Assembly: GCA_030063045.1 (NCBI GenBank)
Contig: JAQSEB010000064.1
Location: 186,001 to 250,000 of the forward strand
Reading direction: 5' to 3'
Length of the DNA stretch: 64,000 nt
From: Pratylenchus scribneri
Lineage: Eukaryota > Nematoda > Chromadorea > Rhabditida > Pratylenchidae
Shown here piece by piece: positions 58,937 to 64,000 of this stretch. Under the pieces are notes generated by a model, which made no database searches, was not told the origin of the DNA, and saw only the letters and a list, made by a program, of their open reading frames with translations. The first letter of the stretch is position 1; each line of letters begins with the position of its first letter. The position numbers were made by a program, and so were the translations under genes.

Positions 58937-60600
58937 TTTGAGTCATTTCCATTCAAAAACCTAATTGGTTTCGTACATTTCGATGTAAATTAATGGAAGA
59001 GTATTTCTGGAAATATTCAATTTGTTTTCAATATGAGAGAATTGGCATTTTGGCAATAAGCCTAATGGACACTCACTGTCCTTGTTTTTATTGAGAGGAT
59101 ATTTTGCATGTGAAGGGTCCAAATAATCTTTGTTAATTATTGGGTTGAATTGGAGAATAAATACTCAAAAATATTTGGAATTAAGGTCATGTGGGATCAT
59201 CCTTATTTATTTTTGCCATCAAAAGTAGGGATATTGGCATGAGGATGAATAATTCATTTGGATGAAATGGAATAGAGAGGATGCTTGGCCGAATATTAAA
59301 TGAACTTTTAGATGAGTTCGTTTTGGCCATATTTATTTTGTTTGGCCATAGAATTTTGTGGCCCATCCATTCTTGAATAAGTCTAATCAAATCATTCCTC
59401 AAACCATTCCAAAATTTTGAATGGAATGGAGCAAAAATTGACTGTGTCAAAAATTTATGGCCGCGGCAAAAATCCCGAGGGAAAACACGTAAGAACGGAT
59501 GAATTCAAAAAAAAAAAGAAATCGCTGAAGGCTGAACAGAAAAAAGGACCAAATGAAATCCGAGAAGAGAAGCAAATTGAATCCCAAAGGGAAACCCACA
59601 TTTTGGTGTTTGGATAAAAGTGTTCACACTGATTAAAGCAACCAAAGCAGGCAAAAAATTGCCAAAATGATGCAAATAAAGAGAATTAAATTGGACGAAA
59701 AACATTTTGAAAGAATAAAAATTTAAAAAATGCAAAAAATATTTAAAATGATAACAAAATGTTATTGACTTGCTTTTGCATTAAATAAACTCAACATTTG
59801 GCAACTATTCTCCTATATTTAGACCAAAAATTGAATTGAAATGGATTCTTCTAAAATTGTTGTTGGACAAGGATAAAATTTGCAGGGGAAAGGGCGACGC
59901 ATAAATGGTGCCATTTTCGGGTAAATTTGGGTTTCCAATAGCAGTTTGAGGAAAGGGGATGGATGCTTTGCAAAATTTAGCCGGAAGAGAAGGGAGGGGC
60001 TGGATGAAAATCAGCGGCCAATTGTGTCCCCTGGGGGGAAAAGTGCCAAAGGGTTACGGAAAAGCGGGTGAAAAGAGGAAGTTGGCTGGGCTGGAATAAA
60101 GGAATGGGGTTTTGGGAATAAATGGGAACTGCTCTGAAAGACCACAGCAACAATGTGCCAAATTTTTGCACTCTAGCACGATGAATCAATTTTGTTTTTG
60201 GAGGACAAACGAACGAGAACAATTGGCCAAATAAGGTATAAAAATATGGTAGATTAAATTAGAACTCCTTTTCATTTGTTGATGATGCCATTTCTCTCAA
60301 TAATTTCTTAACTTTAAACTTCTCAATAATTATGAAAATTGAAATTGAAAGATGGATTTTATGTTTATTGTCTTATCAATTATCATTCTCTTATAAAATA
60401 ATGCATATTACATAAAAATAATTTTAATTGTTGCTTTGGTTTTTGGCTTAATCTTGTTTGTTAATTTGCTAAGATTGGAGAAAAAGTTGCTATTTGCTCT
60501 TGTTAATCGATGAATCAACATTACTGTATTGAAAAAATTGGAATATTAAAATTTGTGGCATTATGTTTATTTCAGTCATTTTATCTTTTGAAAAAAGTAG
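58937..60600. other. Intergenic region between the Kunitz/EGF gene and the hAT-like element
   Basis: A Lys-rich + strand frame at 59417-59617 (MNGMEQKLTVSKIYGRG, then many Lys/Glu) might be a small exon but has no partner. No other gene signal is seen. Confidence 0.4.
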
Positions 60601-60607
60601 AGCAAAA

Positions 60608-62070
60608 TAGAGACCGGCGCGGAGGAAAATCCGGACCCGCGGACCGGATTTTCGAACCGAAAAAATCCCGGGCCGGACCGGACCGGATAATCCGTACAAA
60701 ATCCGGTCCGGAAATAATCCGTACCAAAAAAAATACGGATCCGGATACGGATTACGGATTTTCAAAAAAAATTTTTTTCGCAGATTTAAAGTAAAAAATA
60801 ATTTTTTTTGCGCATATAAAATAAAAATAAATTAAATTTATCGTAAAATTAAAACAATGAATGAAATCAAATTCATGCAAATTAATATGAGCCGACTTCA
60901 GGAATACTTTTATTAAGGAAAATCAACATTTCTACAGTTTCTGGACTCAAACTTGATCGGCGATAATCATAAACATCTTGTGCAATGCTGAATAATTGTA
61001 CACGATAAATTAGATTTAATTAAGGCCAAAATGGATCAAAAGGAGGTGCTCGGGATATATCTGGATAAAGGAGGATTAAGGTGGATATAGAGGGATTAAA
61101 TGGGAATACTGACTGAAATTGATGGGTGATTATTCGCTTGGATTAGGGAGGGTAGGGAAGTTAGCCGGTGGCCCTGACTAGACTAGTACTCAAACTGGTA
61201 GGTTTAAGGCCTATAATACATTTATAAAGCTAGGGATTAGGGTAAGGGGTTCGGAGTATTGGATTCGCGCGAAGCCGGAATTAAAACAGCTCCAAACCGG
61301 GACACGCGCATACCGCTTTAAAATCTTGAAGCGGCACAAATCCAAAAATAAGCCTTATATTTGTTGATATCGAAAAATATTTCCTAACTTAATCCTATCA
61401 ATTTCGGAGGCTTAATCCCCAATATCCACTTTAATCTCTCGATATCCGGATATATCCCGCGCACTCTCAGGGCCATCGGCTAACTTCCCTACCCTCCCTA
61501 ATCCAAGCGAATAATCACCCATCCATTTCAGACATTATTCTCTCTTAATCCCTCTATATCCACCTTAATCTTCCTTTATCCAGATATATCCCGCGCACAC
61601 CCTTTTGGTCCATTTTGGCTTTATTAAAACCTAATTTATCCATATTTTTTTTATTAGAAACCATTTTATGTTGAATAATTAATTTTTATTTACATTCGTT
61701 AAAAGAATGTGAAAAAAGAAAAATCATTCGGCAAAAAATTGGTACCCATTGGATAAAGAAAGCAAAAAAAGATATGCCTATTAAAAAAGAATCAGAAAAA
61801 GTAAATATAAAAAAAATATTTAATAGAATTTTTACATCGTTTCAAAAAAATTATTCAAAAAATTGGATGAATGGTCCTTTTTAAAACAATTTGGAAAATC
61901 CGTAAGATCCGGACCGGATTGTACGGATTGGGAAAATTCCGGGCCGGACCGGACCGGATAATCCGTACAAAAATCCGGCCCGGAAAAAATCCGGAAAATC
62001 AAAAAATATACGGATTTCGGACTCCGGGTCCGGATAATCCGTACGGATCCGGAATCCGCGCCGGCCTCTA
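60608..62070. mobile_element. 1463-bp non-autonomous hAT-like element
   Basis: Terminal inverted repeats TAGAGACCGGCGCGGA (left) and the complement of TAGAGGCCGGCGCGGA (right), flanked by the direct repeat AGCAAAA at 60601-60607 and 62071-62077. About 170 bp at each end are packed with TCCGG/CCGGA words (GGGCCGGACCGGACCGGATA occurs in both arms), strikingly GC-rich against an AT-rich core. The TAGAG start and a 7- to 8-bp duplication suggest hAT. No transposase frame; the middle is occupied by a second inverted-repeat element. Confidence 0.85.
61004..61639. mobile_element. Nested long inverted-repeat element inside the hAT-like element
   Basis: The arms match over about 165 bp: GATAAATTAG start, then GGGATATATCTGGATAAAGG, TTCGCTTGGATTAGGGAGGG and TAGGGAAGTTAGCCG on the left recur as complements on the right. 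About 270 bp separate the arms. No coding capacity. It is probably a younger insertion into the outer element. Confidence 0.8.
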
Positions 62071-62402
62071 AGCAAAAGCAAACGCGTAAGGCCATGGCCA
62101 CGCCGAACGGAACGGAATGGATGGAAATGGAACCGGATACGGAAAACGGAAACCAGCAGAAGTCACGTTTAGTTAATCGCCAAGAAATTTAAGTTAAACA
62201 CGATTTCGCATGTTTTAGTCCCAGTTTTTTTTTTGTATTTCGTCTTATCAAAAATCACCATCCTTCCCTTTCAAAATCAATTATTGAAATTTTAAAGAGT
62301 GTTTATGCAATATTAATTTTACAGTTTGGATATGGACTAATTGTTTTTTTTATTCAGAGTCAAAGTCAATAATTGAATTCAATATTATCAAATCAAGACA
62401 AA

Positions 62403-62924
62403 ATGGAAGACGAAAATGTCGAGTTGAAGAACAAAATTATGAAATTGCAAGCGATGAAGGCCGAATTTGTGGCAAAATTGTTGGAGAAAACCGAAGAATG
62501 TCATGATCTCACATCAAAAGTGAAAGAAACGGATAGCAAAATTGAGAAGTTGGAGGAAACTGTGAAAGGATTCATCAAGAAGGTAATAAATAATAGCTTA
62601 AAATAATGAAAATTTTAAGAGCAAATAAATATTCATAATTTATAGATAATACCACAAAATGTTGGCGATGATTATGTGGACAAATTTGGCAAAATTTGGA
62701 AATTTCAAGAAGAAATCGGCGGCAAAAATTTCGATGATGACAAATTGAAGGAAATGTTCGCCAAATATGGACTTTCACGAAGTAAAACCTTTCAATATAC
62801 AGTGAATTTGCGTTGTCGAATGCGTTGTCGAAAAAAGAGTCGCAAAGAGGGATGCAAATTTGTGGGAATTTATGTGAAGGAAAATGGATGTTTATATACG
62901 CGAGGAGAGCATGAACATGAATGA
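62403..62924 (+). CDS. Coiled-coil protein with FLYWCH-like zinc finger
   Basis: Two exons in phase: 62403-62582 and 62646-62924, 152 residues. Residues 1-60 form a predicted coiled coil (MEDENVELKNKIMKLQAMKA, EECHDLTSKVKETDSKIEKL). The second exon ends in a zinc-binding pattern: FQYTVNLRCRMRCRKKSRKE, GCKFVGIYVKENGCLY, TRGEHEHE, with spaced Cys and a final HxH as in FLYWCH/GCM1-WRKY-type fingers found in transcription factors and transposase-derived proteins. The gene is short for a transcription factor and lies just right of the hAT-like element, so a domesticated transposon origin is possible but not shown. Confidence 0.75.
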
Positions 62925-63183
62925 AAATAATATTCAATATATGTATTTAATTTTGTTATGTTTTATTTCATTTAGTATTATTATTGTTAAGTTTTGAAAA
63001 ATAAAAATATAAAATCCTAGAATGCCAATAAAATTTTGTTGAGACCAAAATATATCTACCTAGAAATTTTTTTATGTTAGACGCATTGATCCTTCATTTA
63101 TAACAAAAAAACGAAACCAAACCCAAATTGTAAAGTATTAAATAAACTAAATTTTTAGTAGAAAAGGAAATATATTTTTAAAA

Positions 63184-64000
63184 ATGGCTGCCGCCAATAA
63201 CAATATATCGTCGGCACCATTGAAAAAGATAACAACTCCGGGAGGTCTAGAATGGACTTATTTGATGTCGGCAAATGATGAGGATGAATTGGAAATTATT
63301 AGACGAGAAAATCAGGTCCATTACAATTCATATTCGGCAAAAAGTGAATGGACAAAGTTAGTTTTTTTTTTGATTTAGAATTGAATTAAAATTGAATATA
63401 ATTAAGATTTGTTTGTACCCGAAATCCAACTGCTCAAGGAAATTGCCGATTCGGTTTGTTGGCAATGGATGTGAAAAATAAACAACCCGCAATGATGGGG
63501 AATGCCCGTTTTCATATTTACACAAAAGGATCGCACAATCATCAAGTTGCTCCAATCAGTTTGTTTCCATCTTTAAACACAAATATAAACAATTATTGCC
63601 AAGGACCATCAGCACAGAAAATACCAGTAAAGAAAGCAAATTCATCAAGCTCCAATAAACCTACTCAAGTAATTCAAAAAATCAATGCCAATGCAAACAA
63701 TGATGTCCAACAAATGCCAATACCAATTAAAGTGAACGAAAATAAGCCAATGCCTCCTCCACCAATGAAATATTACTCACCATCAATGGTTTCAATAAAT
63801 TTACATTATTTATATTTTTCCATTTTTCCTTAGGAAGCCGGCAAACTTGGTTCCTTTGAAACTCGGGGAAAATCATTGACCGTCTACAATAGTAAGGAGT
63901 GATTTTATTTGATAATTAATTCGAATTATAATTGAATTTAGTTTGCCATAATTTCAATGACATTGAGACTTTACGGCGTGCCGAAGGATTATTGGTGGAC
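63184..64000 (+). CDS. FLYWCH-like zinc-finger protein, 5' part (runs off the window)
   Basis: Exons 63184-63356, 63407-63788, 63834-63891 and 63942 to beyond 64000 join in phase. The start is MAAANNNISSAPLKKITTPG. Exon 2 carries KFVCTRNPTAQGNCRFGLLA and, after a short loop, ARFHIYTKGSHNHQ: two Cys then HxH, the same pattern as the gene just upstream. A Ser/Asn/Pro linker follows (KKANSSSSNKPTQ, MPPPPMKYY). The last visible exon has CHNFNDIETLRRAEGLLVD, perhaps the start of a second finger. It is tandem with 62403-62924 on the same strand, suggesting a duplicated or related pair. Confidence 0.7.

Overview
The window reads as nuclear DNA of a nematode. It is AT-rich and every gene I can follow is split into short exons by small introns (about 40-90 nt, AT-rich, ending in TTTCAG/TTTTAG-like acceptors). 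The gene families are animal ones with a nematode flavour: a Shaw/Kv3 potassium channel, a gustatory-receptor-like seven-TM protein, a secreted Ly6-like protein, an N-myristoylated globin, TSP1 and Kunitz/EGF proteins. At least four introns, spread over four genes, appear to use GC-AG instead of GT-AG splice sites. A high GC-AG rate has been described for potato cyst nematodes (Globodera), so a plant-parasitic tylenchid is my best guess. That is inference; nothing here names the species.

Layout. 0.2-1.8 kb: 3' part of an unrecognised + strand gene entering from the left. 1.8-6.4 kb: no gene seen. 6.4-7.5 kb: Ly6-like secreted protein (-). 7.5-17.5 kb: gene desert. 17.5-19.6 kb: secreted Cys-rich protein (+) whose third exon is broken by an 889-bp inverted-repeat element. 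19.7-20.6 kb: tetraspan membrane protein (-). 21.2-26.8 kb: Shaw-type K+ channel (-) with 13-14 exons. 28.8-34.7 kb: two TSP1-domain genes (+), the second with a 33-bp satellite in its last intron. 34.9-39.1 kb: three - strand genes (charged protein, Q-rich secreted protein, polytopic membrane protein). 39.6-41 kb: repeats. 43.9-47.5 kb: long globin (+). 49.4-51.3 kb: METTL18-like methyltransferase (+). 52.1-56.4 kb: gustatory-receptor-family gene (+) carrying a 1.19-kb inverted-repeat element in its first coding exon and the same 33-bp satellite in an intron. 56.5-58.9 kb: Kunitz/EGF type I membrane protein (-). 60.6-62.1 kb: hAT-like non-autonomous transposon with another inverted-repeat element inside it. 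62.4-64 kb: two + strand genes with FLYWCH-like zinc fingers, the second running off the right edge.

The genes do not form an operon-like pathway. They are mostly surface, secreted or sensory proteins. The most unusual content is mobile. Two different palindromic elements, each flanked by a 3-bp duplication, sit inside coding exons; in both cases the reading frame is exactly continuous once the element and one duplication copy are ignored, with matching splice phases all the way downstream. A four-copy dispersed repeat, a two-locus satellite with a shared leader, several MITE-like hairpins and a 36-bp perfect palindrome with flanking direct repeats add to this.

All exon models were derived by eye from splice signals and phase continuity; individual boundaries may be off by a base or two.
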